Positions 11,321 through 24,000 of a DNA stretch of 64,000 nt are shown here, piece after piece. Numbering within the stretch: the first letter of the stretch is position 1; the number at the start of each line of letters is the position of its first letter. This stretch comes from Sabellastarte sp. h YS-2021 (taxonomy: Eukaryota; Annelida; Polychaeta; Sabellida; Sabellidae): NCBI GenBank assembly GCA_964017235.1, contig OZ024936.1, positions 18,638,496-18,702,495 on the forward strand, written 5' to 3'. The position numbers were made by a program, and so were the translations under genes. The notes below the pieces were generated by a model. The model ran no database searches, had not been told where the DNA came from, and was given only the letters and a program-made list of their open reading frames with translations.

Positions 11321-13230
11321 CTTCTTAGATGGTGACTTACTGTTTATAGATGACCCTGAAGCAACTTCCTGTCACGATATGTCCATCACTTTGTCACTAT
11401 CATATCCTTTCACTGCCATACATTTCTTACCTGTGGGTGTTTAGAACATTTAGAACAGAGATTCTTGTCCTTCTTTTTGGCCTTTTTATTTATATTGTAA
11501 CTTCAAAGTTCACTGAAAGAATTGCACAAATACTTCAGTTTCGACCAATTTGACATCTCCAGGCCTGAATTGGACTTAAAAGCCAGCACAAAGAAAAATA
11601 AGAAAATAGGGTAGACCGTCCCTCCACTCCGGCCCAGAAGGCCAAATCAAGCATGAGGCTGTCAAATTAGTTCCAACAGCTACTCAGCAACACACGACAG
11701 TCCAACATATGTCCTAGGTCTCACAGAATGGAAATAAGTTAAAAACAACGGGTGTACAACCCTAATTGACCGTCCATTAAACCACATAAAAATGTGTAAA
11801 AGTTCCAGCAAGACAACACAGAATCAAGCAAATAAAGTTTTGCATCGTTCTCAGTGTCTTTGTCCTGCTCAGCCTCTCTGTAACCTATGTTATATAACAC
11901 TTGTATGATCTTATGTATGTGCATTCTTTCCACAAGCACAATTTCTATTAATAAATAATGTATTTTTGGTTTAGAATAAAAGTTCTTTTATAAATATTGT
12001 TTGAGTTTAGAACATTACAGGTTGTGTACTATTATTGCTCCATAATTTGATTTCCTTTGAATGAAAATACAGGGGCAAGGGTGATGCAATAGTAACACAC
12101 CTGGCTCCCACTTCTGAGATCAGACTTCATATCCTTGCATCACCTTAAGGGTAAAAGCTTGAGTTGCATGCTGTTTTTCACCAGTTTACAGTATAAAACC
12201 AACTTTTAAAAAGTTTCCTCAGCCCTTCTACCTACACCTCACAATGTAGCCAATTCGGTACTTTGGGTGACATAAAAGATTGCACAAAGGTAATTTAATG
12301 AAAGACCAATATAAAGGTAATTCAATTAAATGTTGATGTGCTCCCGACATATTATCCCCATAGCAATAACGAAAATACAATTGTTATAATATATATCAAT
12401 GGCAAATAAAATGAAACTTGGTCTTGTAAAGTGATATCCTTATCAATAGGAAACAGCAAATGCAAAGACCAGCCTCGATAACAGGTGCGTGTTTTCGGGG
12501 GGGGGATGGGGGTGGTATTTTTTGTAGTTTCAATCCTGTTGAAACAACAGTCATTGTTCAAACCTTTTATTGATTTCATACTAATTTCTTTAATTGACAG
12601 CAATGATTAACAGTGTCGTTAACTCTGTGTTCCTCTCTCAAATGAGATAAGTTATAAGTCTTTAGGCCCCCATAACTGTACTGGTTACAGCATGCATGTT
12701 TTAAAAATGAACGAAATAGAAATGCTTGAAGAACAATGCTGATCATTTTTTCTTAAAAATTTACTTATATATTCGGATTATTTAGGGATATGCTTTACCT
12801 TGCATTTTTGCAACATTTGTTCACTCTCAAACAGAAACCTTTACAACTGCAAATATGTTATTCTGTATAAACTGCGGTTAACAGAAAGCACAAAATAATG
12901 TTCAAATTCACAGAATATTGCTACAAGCCCACAGAATTACAAGAAGTCATATTTTCCGTATATGCATACACACTTGCTTGTGCACAAAGAAGGCAAAAAA
13001 CACTTCCAAGAAACACTCTTAAGGGATTTTTGCTTTATTGTCTTCCTTAGAACCTTATTATTAATGTTCCTTATCAAATAATGTTGCTGACGCAAAGATG
13101 ACATTATTTACAATGATATTCATAGTTTTTACTTGCTGCTTTATTATTTAAAACTGATATTTTATACCATTGTATATTGGTTAATGAATATCTTTTATGC
13201 TGCTGCACAATAACTGGAAGTGAGTGCAAA
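11321..13230. other. Non-coding stretch with faint repeats
   Basis: No gene recognised. Bases about 11560-11700 are GC-richer and may be the 5' end of the DIRS element. Bases 11840-11960 share a diverged repeat with 28965-29075 (both contain TTATATAA followed by CTTGTATAATCTTA-like sequence). Bases 12065-12210 look like a worn plus-strand SINE (GTAACACACCTGGCTCCCAC head). Confidence 0.4.
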
Positions 13231-13244
13231 ATAAAGGCTGTTAT

Positions 13245-13885
13245 AGACATAGAAACTCTATTCTATTCTTTTCTCCACTTTTATGGCACTTAATTTCTGC
13301 CACCATTCCATAGCCATTGCCAAGTCCAACACCATGAAGACGCTGGATAGTGTGTATGCTAAGTTGGGAAAGCCTTGTTGAAGAGATACGATTTTAACCT
13401 TTTTTGAAACAAGCAAGAGTTGGAGCAGAACGGAACTCATCGGGTAAATCATTCCAAACCGTGAGAGTAACAAAAGCAAAGCTGTGGCCAAAGTGATTTT
13501 TTATATTTATGTACAGATGGATAGAATTGAGGAACCTCCAAGAAAGATTTCTCTACATGGTTGTATCTTGCACTATATCTTCCACAATGAGTAGACAAAA
13601 GAGAACCAAAGTAACTGAGATGACCAATGTGAAGAAACATGTAAACTAGAACGGTCATTTGAAAGATGCAGCAAAATTCAACTGGGAGCAAAAGGAGTCG
13701 TTTGAGAATACAAGATGCCCATGTGTATTTGTTACAGTTTGTGACAGTCCTAGCAAGTGTGTTTTAAATACACTACAGTTTGTGCATTTTGAGACTGGAC
13801 AGACTCCTGAAGAGTGAGCTGCAGTAATCAAGGCGACTACTCACCAAAGCATTAGCTGCCAGCATAGCAGCATCATACAGAATAA
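13245..13885 (-). mobile_element. Decayed L2/CR1-like LINE fragment
   Basis: Minus-strand pieces match the C-terminal half of the two better-preserved LINE copies: VYMFLHIGHLSYFGSLL, then FLEVPQFYPSVHKYKK (13691-13449). A stretch at 13795-13870 encodes an AANALVSSRLDY-like block. Several frameshifts and stops make this an older copy of the same general family. Confidence 0.7.
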
Positions 13886-13998
13886 TATTCAACAGTAAAT
13901 GAGCATAAAATAGTAATAAATGACTTGTCATATGAATGTCATTACTGTATATTTCTGTTATGAACTGATCCTTTCTCTGTATGTGTTGTACTTAATGT

Positions 13999-15645
13999 GG
14001 ATAACCATTGAATGAGTTGAACTATTGAATGTTTGCATTCAATGCGGTAATCATTGAATGTATTGTAGTATATTCCGAGAGACGTTTCGGTAGTTCCGAG
14101 GTTTAGTAAGCGCCCATGCACGGGAGTTGTACAGGAACTGGGGTTTAAAGTGACACTTCAGAGTAAGACTTGGAACTGTATACACGTGTTTACCGGAAAA
14201 GCACATGCGATATTACTGAATGTAGAGGAGAATTATATGGACATTCAGAAGTAGTAATAGGACTGATATATGTAACAGTGTAGTCACTGATATTAATAGT
14301 GGTAGTAGATGGACTGATATATGCAACAGTGTAGTCACTGGTAGTAATAGTATATAGAGTTATAGAAGTCCAGTAGTGACATAACAGTTGGTGTACTGAT
14401 GTTAGAAGGGACCTGAGTCCAGTAGTTAGTCACCTCATCTAAGACCCGGCAACAGAACCAGCAGCACTAGTGCAAGGTGGGTGAAATTACTTCAGTATAC
14501 ATTCAATGGCTGAGCTGTGGAATGTGTAAATTTAATGGCTAAAATCATTGAATGTGTACATTCAATGACCCAAGGCATGGAATGTATAAATATTGAAATA
14601 TAAAATGCCGATATTGATTGCAAAAGACATATTTTATAGCCAGTATTGGATATGTTTAGCATAATAATAAGCAATTAAATTAACTGGAATAAAAGTGCTA
14701 CATTTCAGGAATTGACAAAAAGAAGGATCAGTCTACAACATTAAAATTAATAAACATATATGTAATGGCATAAATTCCAGTTATGGTTTCTGAGAAATTC
14801 TTAACTGATCAAAAATCATTGATTTAAAAATCACTGATTAAAATCATTCCCACCATAGCTCCTTACTACCGAACACCGGACCGCCTCCCTGGCAACGACT
14901 CGGAACATGTCTAATGTCTCATGATTTATGCCTTACGGATTGGATGGTGTGCCTTAGAATCTGTTGATACGGAGATTAAGCACCTGGACAACTGATTGAT
15001 TGATTGATTGATTTAACTGATGCATCAAGCTTTTCTGGCCATAGCCATTACAAAAGCTGTATTATAAGCTTTACTTTAATCCACAAATATTTAAATATTT
15101 GGCCTCTCAGTGAAAGAATGAAAGAGAACAGTTCAAGCCTCGGTACTTATTCTATGGTCTTTAGGTGTATGATTCTAAAATGTGATAGTAATTGATAGCA
15201 ATTAATTCAACTAATTAAGTGTCACATTTTGGTATTTAATTGTAATTAGCAGCATAGTGGCACCCCTGTGTTGTAAGAGAGGTTCATTGGGACAATATAA
15301 TTAGAAAACAAATTAAGATAAACAGTTTTTAGAAAACCAAGCACCTTTTTATCACACATAACTATGTAACTGACTACAGATAATCAACATAGTGCAAAAG
15401 TTTGTTTTAAGTTAATATCAACAGATTTGATTTATTAAGAAAATGACAATAAGTTCCGATTCACACGGTATCAGGTACTTCTTTGCATTTGTTAAGTTCA
15501 TATATGATTATGTTCAATTCAATGACTATGGTTGTGGAATGTACACATTCCACAGTTAAATTATTGAATGTGTAAATTCAATGGCCAAGACACTAAATGT
15601 ACACATTCAATGACTAACCCATTGAATCTATATAATGGTTATCTG
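13999..15645. mobile_element. Inverted-repeat element with TTGAATGTGTACATTCAA palindromes
   Basis: The left end (GGATAACCATTGAATG, 13999) recurs inverted at the right end (AACCCATTGAATC ... ATAATGGTTATC, to 15645). Both subterminal regions (14000-14060, 14500-14580, 15520-15625) are packed with ATTGAATG and its complement CATTCAAT, forming short palindromes. The inside is non-coding. It is probably a non-autonomous DNA transposon, and the LINE tail at 14865-15014 was inserted into it later. Exact ends and target duplication are unsure. Confidence 0.5.
14865..15014 (+). mobile_element. LINE 3' tail (L2/CR1-like)
   Basis: The plus strand carries the 3' end signature shared with the other LINE copies, GCCTTAGAATCTGTTGATAC then GGAGATTAAGCACC. 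It finishes in a TGAT short-unit repeat (about 14994-15014). Only the last 150 bases are present, so it is a severely 5'-truncated insertion. Confidence 0.6.
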
Positions 15646-15834
15646 CATCCAATATAACATATGCACAACTTTATAAAATTAATTTTATTCCTATCCTTGG
15701 AGCCAGTAGCTTCCATTGATCACCCAGTCTTTCTGCAATCACTGTCACTCAAGTCTGAAAACATAATGGTTTTCTTAGTTTTACTATATATCAAATTATC
15801 AGAAACAAAAAAAGACAATATTTTTGGAACTTAA
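15646..15834. other. Unassigned AT-rich spacer
   Basis: No gene or repeat recognised between the inverted-repeat element and the duplicated pseudogene segment. Confidence 0.4.
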
Positions 15835-16074
15835 AAGTAATTTACAGTCTCTGAGGTTTAAAGTTTTACTTTACTTCTAAGTTTTACCCTTGTAAGTTCA
15901 AGAGCCATATACTGTAATAATTTAACAAACATGATTTGCTCAATAATAATAAGTTAATACTATTGCATGTCACTTTTTAGCCTTAAAATTTACTCAGGTT
16001 ATAAACGCTTATAGAAAACCTTGATCACTGACACAAATTAAACCAATTTAACATTCAGTACAAATAGAAACTTA

Positions 16075-16197
16075 TTACCCTTCTCATCATTTCCAAGCAT
16101 CCCTAGTTTGGCAAACTCTCTCTGTGGGTCCCAGTTATTATCTACCATTTTTACAAACTGTGATGCAGTGATGATTTTGCTGGGTTCTTCAGTAGCT
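16075..16197 (-). pseudogene. Duplicated exon of ankyrin-type gene, second copy
   Basis: The minus strand reads GATEEPSKIITASQFVKMVD then NNWDPQREFAKLGMLGNDEK, with a TTTTTAG-like acceptor region upstream and an AAGG/GTAATAAG donor at the 3' side. The same peptide, with changes, follows the ankyrin repeats at 16.7 kb. Its own frame is intact, but the neighbouring copy has a frameshift and the ankyrin part has a stop. The whole locus is therefore treated as a pseudogene. I do not recognise the peptide; it could be the linker after an ankyrin block. Confidence 0.5.
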
Positions 16198-16359
16198 CCT
16201 CGCACTAAAAACAATATTTTTAACATGTAAAAGTAATTTACAGTCTCTGAGATTTAAAGTTTCACTTTTAAGTCTTACGCTTGTAACTTCTGTAGCCATA
16301 TTCTGAAATAATTTAACAAATAAACATGTCTTGGTCAATGAAAATAAGTTAATACTATT

Positions 16360-16550
16360 TCAGGGGGCCAAAGTGGTGCAGTGGTAACATACTCGTTTCC
16401 CACCTCTGAGGTCGCCGGTTCAAACACCCAAATGTCAGACCCTATGTACAGAACCTTGACCAACTATATGTTCTAGTTTTCTCTGCCCATAACAATATCC
16501 ATCATATGACCTATACAGTGTTAGAAATGACGTTAAAATCCAAATGAATA
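16360..16550 (+). mobile_element. tRNA-derived SINE with target duplication
   Basis: It starts GGGGGCCAAAGTGGTGCAG, which has A-box-like spacing, and keeps a tRNA-like head with a B-box relic (GGTTCAAAC). It continues through the body shared with the copies at 25030, 29169 and 35540 (CAGAACCTTGACCAACT) and ends in an A-rich tail. The 9-base AATACTATT flanks it at 16351-16359 and 16551-16559, the expected target-site duplication. Confidence 0.85.
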
Positions 16551-16674
16551 AATACTATTGTGTTTAACTTTTTAGGCTTATGATTTATTCAGGTTATGAA
16601 AGCTTATATTAAACTTTTATCACTAAAACATATTTAACCAATTTAACATTCAGTACAAATACAAACTTATTACC

Positions 16675-17228
16675 CTTCTGATCATTTACAAGCATCCTTA
16701 GTTTGGCAAACTCTCTCTGTGGGTCCCAGCCTTTATCTGCCATATGTCATACTTAATGATCTGTGACTCAGTGAAGATTTTACTGTTTTCTTTTGGTCTG
16801 ACATCACCAGTGGCTCCTCTTATTACACCAGTAGAGGATGTAGACTTGGTGTTTATTATTTTCTGTGTTGTATTTCCCTTAATTTAATCCTCTAAGAGAC
16901 CAACTAGTTCAGCATAATTCTTTTCTTTTGCAATATCCAGTGGATTCTGTCCTTTATTGTTGAGCAGAATTTCGGGATGATGAGCGAGAATTAGTTTTAT
17001 AATCTCAGGTGAATTCGCCAAAGCAGCACAATCAAGTGGGCTGTTTCCATCATTGTCAGCACTGTTAACTAGGGCACCTTTTTCAGTGAGTAGTTTGACA
17101 ACTGACATGTGATTTTTATAACAAGCCATGGTGAGAGGAGTTATACCATTCTGACATCTACTGTCTCTTTGTGCCCTCTGACTGATTAATCTGTCTACAA
17201 CTATAGTGTAATTTTGCCTTGCTAAAAT
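16675..17228 (-). pseudogene. Ankyrin-repeat gene fragment, broken
   Basis: The minus strand from 17226 encodes about three ankyrin repeats: NGITPLTMACYKNHMSVVKL, NDGNSPLDCAALANSPEIIK and GQNPLDIAKEKNYAELVGLL. The last resembles the final repeat of exon 2 of the main gene (GLTPLEIAKEKQNSEIVAVL). A TAA at 16881-16883 interrupts the frame. Beyond it the same frame continues in a Ser/Thr-rich linker and reaches the WDPQREFAKL exon peptide after a one-base frameshift near 16740. Upstream the frame runs into Ty3/gypsy sequence at about 17230. It is a relic of a third member of the ankyrin family here. Confidence 0.7.
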
Positions 17229-17229
17229 T

Positions 17230-18560
17230 CAATGAAAATTCTGAGATCACTGTCCTTTTTCACATTTGCTACCATTCTTGAAACCCATTCAGTTGGTTGT
17301 TGAACTTTGGTAATCACACCCTAAAGTTCCATTTCCCTCAATTTTTTGTCTACATTTTTGTAATACTAACTGGGACTCGGCAAGATGGTATTGCAACTGG
17401 GCTTGCCTGGGAATCTATTGCAAGATGAACATCACCAGGTAAAGTCCCAATCTCATCATTGAAAACATCCTTGAATTCTGTTAAAATGTCAGATTCAAAC
17501 ACAGTTTGTATGTGTCCATAATTTACACGAACCAATCCCATACTTTCACAAGCTCTTTTACCCAGGACTGGTGTCACATGGCAATCTACCACGAAGAACT
17601 CAACACTATATTTTCTTCTATTCTTTGGGTTTCTGAGTATTAATCTGCAACTCCCTTTCACCTTTAGCTCAGTTGAACACCATGACTTTAACTTTGTGTT
17701 CAACTCTTGCAGCTTTACATTTGGTATAAGATATCTCGGAATGGCGTTTATTGTATCTACGGTATCAATTTGGAATTTGCTGCTGTGCACTATTTCCATT
17801 TGAGCTGCTACTGTATCCCTGTGCATCCTTTTATTCTGTGCAATTGTCATAACGAATTCGGCTTCGGAATCACTCTCTTTGGTTTCTTCAACATTATGCC
17901 CTTTTTGTTTGGTATATCGCTTTGTGCTGGAAGACTGACATTTCACTGCAAAGTGGGTTTTCCTTCCACATCTGTTGCACGTTTTGCCATAGGCAGGGCA
18001 ATGTTGCTTACCCCACTGATGCATTTTTGCACAAAAATCACAATCTTTATAACCTCTTTGACCAGATCCTTTTGTGTTTTGTTTCACAGATGATTGGCCA
18101 GCACCACTTTTCAATCATTGACGAGCTGGTTTGGGTTTACTTTTCACAGATTGTACACTTTCATGTTCCTTCATGGAACTGCCATGGAATGTAGATAATT
18201 GTCGCTTCGCTGATAGGTATATCTGACAAATTTCTACAGCTTTATCTAAAGTCAAGTTTTCATATTTCTCCCTATAGAATTTCTCACGCAGTGCATCATC
18301 TGTACATCCAAAGATTAGTCGGTCTCTCATCTGAGTTTTCTCTTCCTCGAGAAGAGCCAAAATCACAACTTTTGACAGTTGTTTGTATCCTAGTGTTGAA
18401 TTGTTCCAAGCTTTCTGTTGATCTCTGGGATATGGTACTGAATGTTCTCCTGGCACTCAGCTGGTTCTTTTTTACATTAAAATATGCATCCATTTTTGCT
18501 GTGACCCTGGTGTATACTTTTGATTCATCCGGGACATCCTCGGTTGGAGCAGCCATGTTA
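17230..18560 (-). mobile_element. Ty3/gypsy retrotransposon fragment (gag, protease, start of RT)
   Basis: On the minus strand the order is Gag (18556-18115, in two frames split by a frameshift, including EQFNTRIQT and LRDRLIFGCTDD-like pieces), then a 254-codon frame (18114-17350). That frame has a zinc-knuckle region (CPAYGKTCNRCGRKTHF, C-x2-C-x4-H type), a protease-like segment (GKRACESMGLV) and the entry to reverse transcriptase (FKDVF, GTLPGDVHLAID). After a further frameshift a VQQPTEWVSRMV piece follows, and the sequence then changes abruptly into the ankyrin pseudogene. No LTRs, no polymerase core and no integrase are present, so it is a defective fragment. Confidence 0.8.
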
Positions 18561-18677
18561 ATCCATTATATATGTCCTTGAGTTCTGCCCCTCCCACGTA
18601 AATCAGCAGTGCAATTCATCTGTTTTTGAGTTGAAACCAGCAGCTAGCATGAAATAACTGAAATCTTCTTTGAAACA

Positions 18678-18757
18678 GGTGGCTTCATTATTTCCATCAC
18701 TGGATATCTGGATTTTGGGTGGCTTCATTATTTCCATCACTGGATATCTGGATTTTG
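18678..18757. repeat. Two-copy 40-base direct repeat
   Basis: A unit of about 40 bases beginning GTGGCTTCATTATTTCC and ending TCTGGATTTT is present twice, head to tail and almost without change, just upstream of the gypsy Gag frame. It is probably a recent slip duplication in the element leader. Confidence 0.85.
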
Positions 18758-18946
18758 CTTAGAGGGGTTAAACCAAAAAACCTTGCCATTATTATAGTTT
18801 TGATAAGAGCATCTATTTAATAGAACAGTTTGTATTCACAGGGAAACCATACACTAAAAAGATCAACACTCACAGTACACAGTAGTTAAAGCACCAGTAC
18901 ACTACGTAGTCTGTAAGATCTGCTATTATCAACCACTAATGCTATA

Positions 18947-21019
18947 CCCACCAGGCACAAGACGTCATTTCGATATCAATGATTGGTCTAAACTGGGACC
19001 TGATGTCATTTTGATAGCATAATGATATCTAGACATTATTTGATGGAAACAGACCTGTTGGTCATTACACATGATGTCAGTTTGACATCATTTAATTGCA
19101 CAAAATCTGATGTTATTCTCTCCACATCATATTGATGTCATTGTGCCATCAGATTAATGTACCCCATAAGTTGGTAATTCTTTTTGACTAATTCAAACTT
19201 CCCCTATATTTTTTTTCTTTGTCTAAGTAATGTCACTGTTACATCATGAAGTTCATAGATGTTTTTTTTTTACTTTAACATTTCTTGACACATCATTTTG
19301 ATGTCATTATTAACACTTATTTCTCATATTTAACATACAGTCTGTTTGAGTTATATATTTATGTGTAACATCAATCCCAATTGTCAGTCAATCCCAATTG
19401 ATTAATCACTAATCACTGAAAAGAATTTTGATCACTTCCAGATTTTACCTACTACCAAAAATTTACAAAAAGGACATCAGTGGCAGACAAATTTGCAGTA
19501 CTACAAACCACCCCCACTTTTTGAATAAGTAAATATAAAAAAGTATATGGCAGGAGCACCCCCTTAGATCAAGGACACTACTGACTTTTTGTAACAACTG
19601 TAACTAATACCAGCATTACCATAGCATTGCTGGTAACCCTTGATGCAACTTTGTCATATGCAAACATTCAAAAGGAAGAAGGCCTTAGGGTAGAAAATTA
19701 CCAATGAAGGGACCCTAAAATGATCAAACATAGACTGTGTACATAATGAAGCTTGTGAGATTAGTATTACAAAATATAAACTTCACTTTTATTTATTTAT
19801 TTCACTTTTAAAAGCAAATAACCATCAATTTGTGTTTAAAATATGTTAAATTGAAGTTAAATACTTGAAATACTGCAACAATAGACCGGATATATACTCC
19901 AGTCTCCAGGTAATTAAAATTTCTAGTTATTGGTGGCAATTACAGGCTATAATAGACAGGTTGGGTCATTTTCTTGTTTACAGTCATTCAAGTATTTAAG
20001 GTTGATCTACCTGTGATTGTTAACTTTTCTTACATGCATGATAAAGTGCATTTGAGATGTAGTGGCACTGATGTTTTGTTGTGTAATTGCTGTGTATGAA
20101 GTGTACTAAAAGTACCAATAAATTTTTATTCACATTCCTGTTTATCACTCTCTGTAGATACCACTGGGAAACTGATGCCAATTCTTTATTATACACAATT
20201 CCTTATTTAATAATTTAATTTTATGTTATTTGAATAAAATTTAATTAATTTAAAATTTAATTTATTATCCACCACACATTGTATTTGACCAGTATAGAGG
20301 GTTATACTGACTGGGATATATTTCATTTGTATACAACGGCACCTCAATCACTTCCAGTTTTTCACCAATATCTCAGAAACTGTGTTACCTACAAATATGT
20401 ATTATATATCATGATAAAGGTCTTCTTACAGTGCTTCTACTCATGTATGTTACATAAAAATTCATATAGAAATGACTGAGATATTGCAGGTTAAAGATTG
20501 CAGTTGTTATATTCACTGGTACCCATGATGCTTTCTGACATCCTTTTTAATTTCTCTCATCAAATATTCATACTATTGAACCCATAAATCGTACAGAATA
20601 GTGGATAATAAAAGTAAAAAACCATCCCTCATCAGACATACCAAAATATATCAATCAAGAAGATTAACAATATAATACTGTTTTCTTCATTGTGATATAT
20701 TTTTTATGTATATGTCAATGGGGAAGTTTTCCTATTGTGATGAAACTGTTCCCAAAAGGACATATATAATTTTGGGTGGATTTGAAACTTTAAATTACTT
20801 ACAGTTTGGATGTCATAAAAAATTAATTTTGATATAATGTATGATGTCATTTAGAGGTCCCAAAAAAGATGTCATTTTGATGTCTTGAAATTTGATGTCA
20901 TTTTGATGTCGTGAAAATGATGTCATTAGAACTTTCAAACCAAATCAAAAAAAGACAGTTTATTGACATCGGGCCCGTTGTCATTTTGATGTCAAAATGA
21001 TGTAACTTTGCCCACTGGG
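18947..21019. mobile_element. Non-autonomous DNA transposon with GATGTCA subterminal repeats
   Basis: The left end CCCACCAGGCACAAGACGTC and the inverted right end CCCAGTGGGCAAAGTTACATC (21019 leftwards) form imperfect terminal inverted repeats, flanked by TA on both sides. Inside each end there are many copies of GATGTCATTTTGATGTC-like sequence (18970-19340 and 20810-21005), a subterminal motif array that a transposase would bind. The 2 kb body has no meaningful reading frame, so it depends on an enzyme made elsewhere. I do not assign a superfamily. Confidence 0.7.
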
Positions 21020-24000
21020 TAGTCCATTAAATCTCACATTAATCACTCCACATGTGCGTCCTATTTAGTACACAGTTTGTGTAGCTATTAAGCTGCCACC
21101 ATGTATAAATATCTCCACTGAAACACCACAAATAGATTACTATTGCCTTATTCTACTTTGATAAATACATCGGCAGATATACTGGACATACTAAAACACA
21201 CACAGAGAGAGTATTTCAGTTCGGGTAGTATACTTAATATTGTTACACTTAGTGCTGTTGATTTTTGTTTTTATAAATTACATATATGAAAAGCTATACA
21301 AAATATGAATGAAAAATAAAATGCTGATTCCCACTGATTTTATGCAAAAGATAAACTGAAAATGGGAAGGTAAAACATGCTCATAAATCAAATAGAAAAT
21401 CGAAGCGAGTGTCATTTGTATGAAACAATAATCTGACATGTCAACAATCTGCTATGTGAAGATGGACCATTATTCATGTGTATATTTAAGCATTTGGCAA
21501 ATCATAATTGACATACTTCAGTGTATCTGATTCAGAAAATATGTATTTTAGCTGAAATAAAAAAATAAGTGGAAAAGTATCTTCTCACTCAGCATATCTA
21601 ATTTTAACTTTTTCAAAAAGACCCCCTGATCTAACATCATTTGAAAATATATTAGTTGTTTTGACTCTTCCAGGATCCATTACCATTGCTGTGTTGATAT
21701 GTTGCCTAAATTCATAATATATTCTACTATGTTCATACTGCAATACTTTTCATTAGGACAAATTTATGAGAGGGTTTTTATTGCATTTTGTGTCTTATAT
21801 ATTTATTCTCAGTGCAATATATCATTTACTACACTACTCAAAGTGCTATTTCACAAATCTGATTGCACAAGTACAACCATAACCCTCTAGAGATTGACAT
21901 TTTTCCAGCTTGAAGACAGATATGGCCACTTGTCAAATACCCAAAGTTTTTGGCCTGCACTGCGGACAGGACTTAATTACAAATGCCATAATTAGGTTAT
22001 TACAGTCACTGAATATTCATGATTTGAAATTTGCTTCATGGCCTACTCTGTAAATAGAACTCATATCCTGATGGTGAACATTTAGAAATGAATTGTCCCA
22101 TAAAGTGATCCTGCCTCCCCCCACCTCTCTGCTACCAAAACAAGATGTAACAATCCAGAGGAGATGTTCCTGAAGGTTCCCTCTGTATAGTTCCGAAATA
22201 CATAAATCAAAAATTCATTTGAACAGTTGTGTATTATGTTATGCTCCTACACTTTGGAATGATTTGCCATAGTCTTGTAGCTTGCTATGGACCTAAACTT
22301 TGCCCAAACAAGAAGAAAGACTATTTATTGACAATCAAATATCAGCCACAATACAGAGATATATCAATACCCTCATAAGTAGCCGATATGACAATGGATT
22401 TAATTTGCTTTTGTGGATATCTACAGGGAAATTGTACCAAATTGGGCACCAAATTTAAGTAGAAATTACATTATCACTACTTAAAATAATTCTAAAAGGT
22501 TTGTTGTTTTATTATTTTATGTCAGGAGAATACATCGATTTTCTTTCCACATAACTCAACTTAAAACAAGCATGCAAGTTATGGGTTTTGTGTCCAAGTT
22601 GTGCGAAGTTGAGCAGAATACATTTGGTTTCTCTGTACTATGCAGCACTTATTTAAAAATACCATGGGCACTGTCCAAGCCATGTGAATTCATACTGTGT
22701 AGTACTTTTCTCATAGGACTTGGATTATCAACAGTGCGGTAAGTAGGACATATATCTGGCATTAAATGGTGTTGCCGCAAATTATATGTATCCATGTAAC
22801 TAAAGTCACTTAACTGCCCTTTATTTCTTGTAAGAGCTCTTCGACAAACTTTCTGAATGCACAATATCAATACACTTAATGGGTAACTTTGTAAATATTG
22901 TGCTAGAAATGAAAAACTGAGCAATTTATCTGCATGGCATTGTACATCAGGCATTGATATAATTTTATTTGCCTTAATACTCTGCCCCCCCCCCCCCCCC
23001 CCAAAAAAAAAAAAAAAAAAAAAAAAACGAAGAAGAAGAAGAAAGAAAAACAATTATAAAAATTATGAAGCAAGGGACTGATTTCAAGTGACTTATTTTA
23101 TGCTTTAATGGTTAATTTCATTTTGTTTTAGTGCTGTGTCTGGAGAAATGGACAAATCACTTTTTAATCAAGAGTTTTATCCTGCGGGAAACAAACAAAA
23201 TTGTTGGGTAATGGAGTTTCAGGATTTAGCATCAATACATTTTCTCTATGACTAAACAAACTCAGGCAATATTCCATTCTTTAAATACCATAGCAGAAGT
23301 ACTCTGAGAGTTCTCCTAATCGTGTAGTGTAAATGACAAATGTAATTTAAGTTCAACTTATAGTACAGTGTAAACCTACAACTGTTATAGTGCAATAATA
23401 CTCTAAGGGTAATTCACAAATTAAATATTAATGAAATGTTTAATTAGGATTTCTTGCTACGTTTAGCTTCTCGTTCAAATTATTTACAAGTTTCCCAAAC
23501 ATTTATTACTTTTACCAAATCTAACCTTTCATAATAGAAAAATCATTCAAGTACTTCATTCAATTTTCAACTTACTGTTCATATAGGCTGAATGTTGGAG
23601 GAAAGCAGTGCTACAAATGATTACATATGTACCATATTTGTCTACTCACTTCGTACTTAGAAAGGCTATGATAATAAGATGTACACATTATGTGTAAGAT
23701 TGTATTTTAACAAGAACATTGCACCAATTACCAATAATATTTGCATAAAACACAGAGAGACAGATGTGTTTTACCTTCATAATTAATATATTTCCTTGAT
23801 ATATTTTGTAATAACAATAATTTTATTTCGTATTGTTCAGGTATTAATTTTACTGTGAAACATTATGTTAAACAATGGTGGTAGTAGCTATTAAAAACAT
23901 AATTTCTTGTAGCTATTGATGCACCAATTGGGTATTGGTCATAAAGCAGGTTTATATGACAATGTGTTATTTAATGTTATTATCCTCTCAGAATAATTTT

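Larger units (their letters stand above)
15835..16745. repeat. Tandem segmental duplication containing an ankyrin-gene exon
   Basis: Unit 1 (about 15835-16205) and unit 2 (about 16225-16745) align over most of their length. Both start with TTTACAGTCTCTGAG, share AATAAGTTAATACTATT, and end in the same exon fragment (ACTCTCTCTGTGGGTCCCAG). Unit 2 is longer because a SINE sits in it at 16360-16550. The duplication predates that SINE. Confidence 0.75.

Noticed and set aside
17707-18093. Plus-strand frame of 128 codons
   Set aside because: Antisense of the Ty3/gypsy Gag-protease frame.
22649-23053. 134-codon minus-strand frame starting with poly-Phe/Gly
   Set aside because: Its start is the poly(C)/poly(A)/GAA tract; the remainder has no domain.
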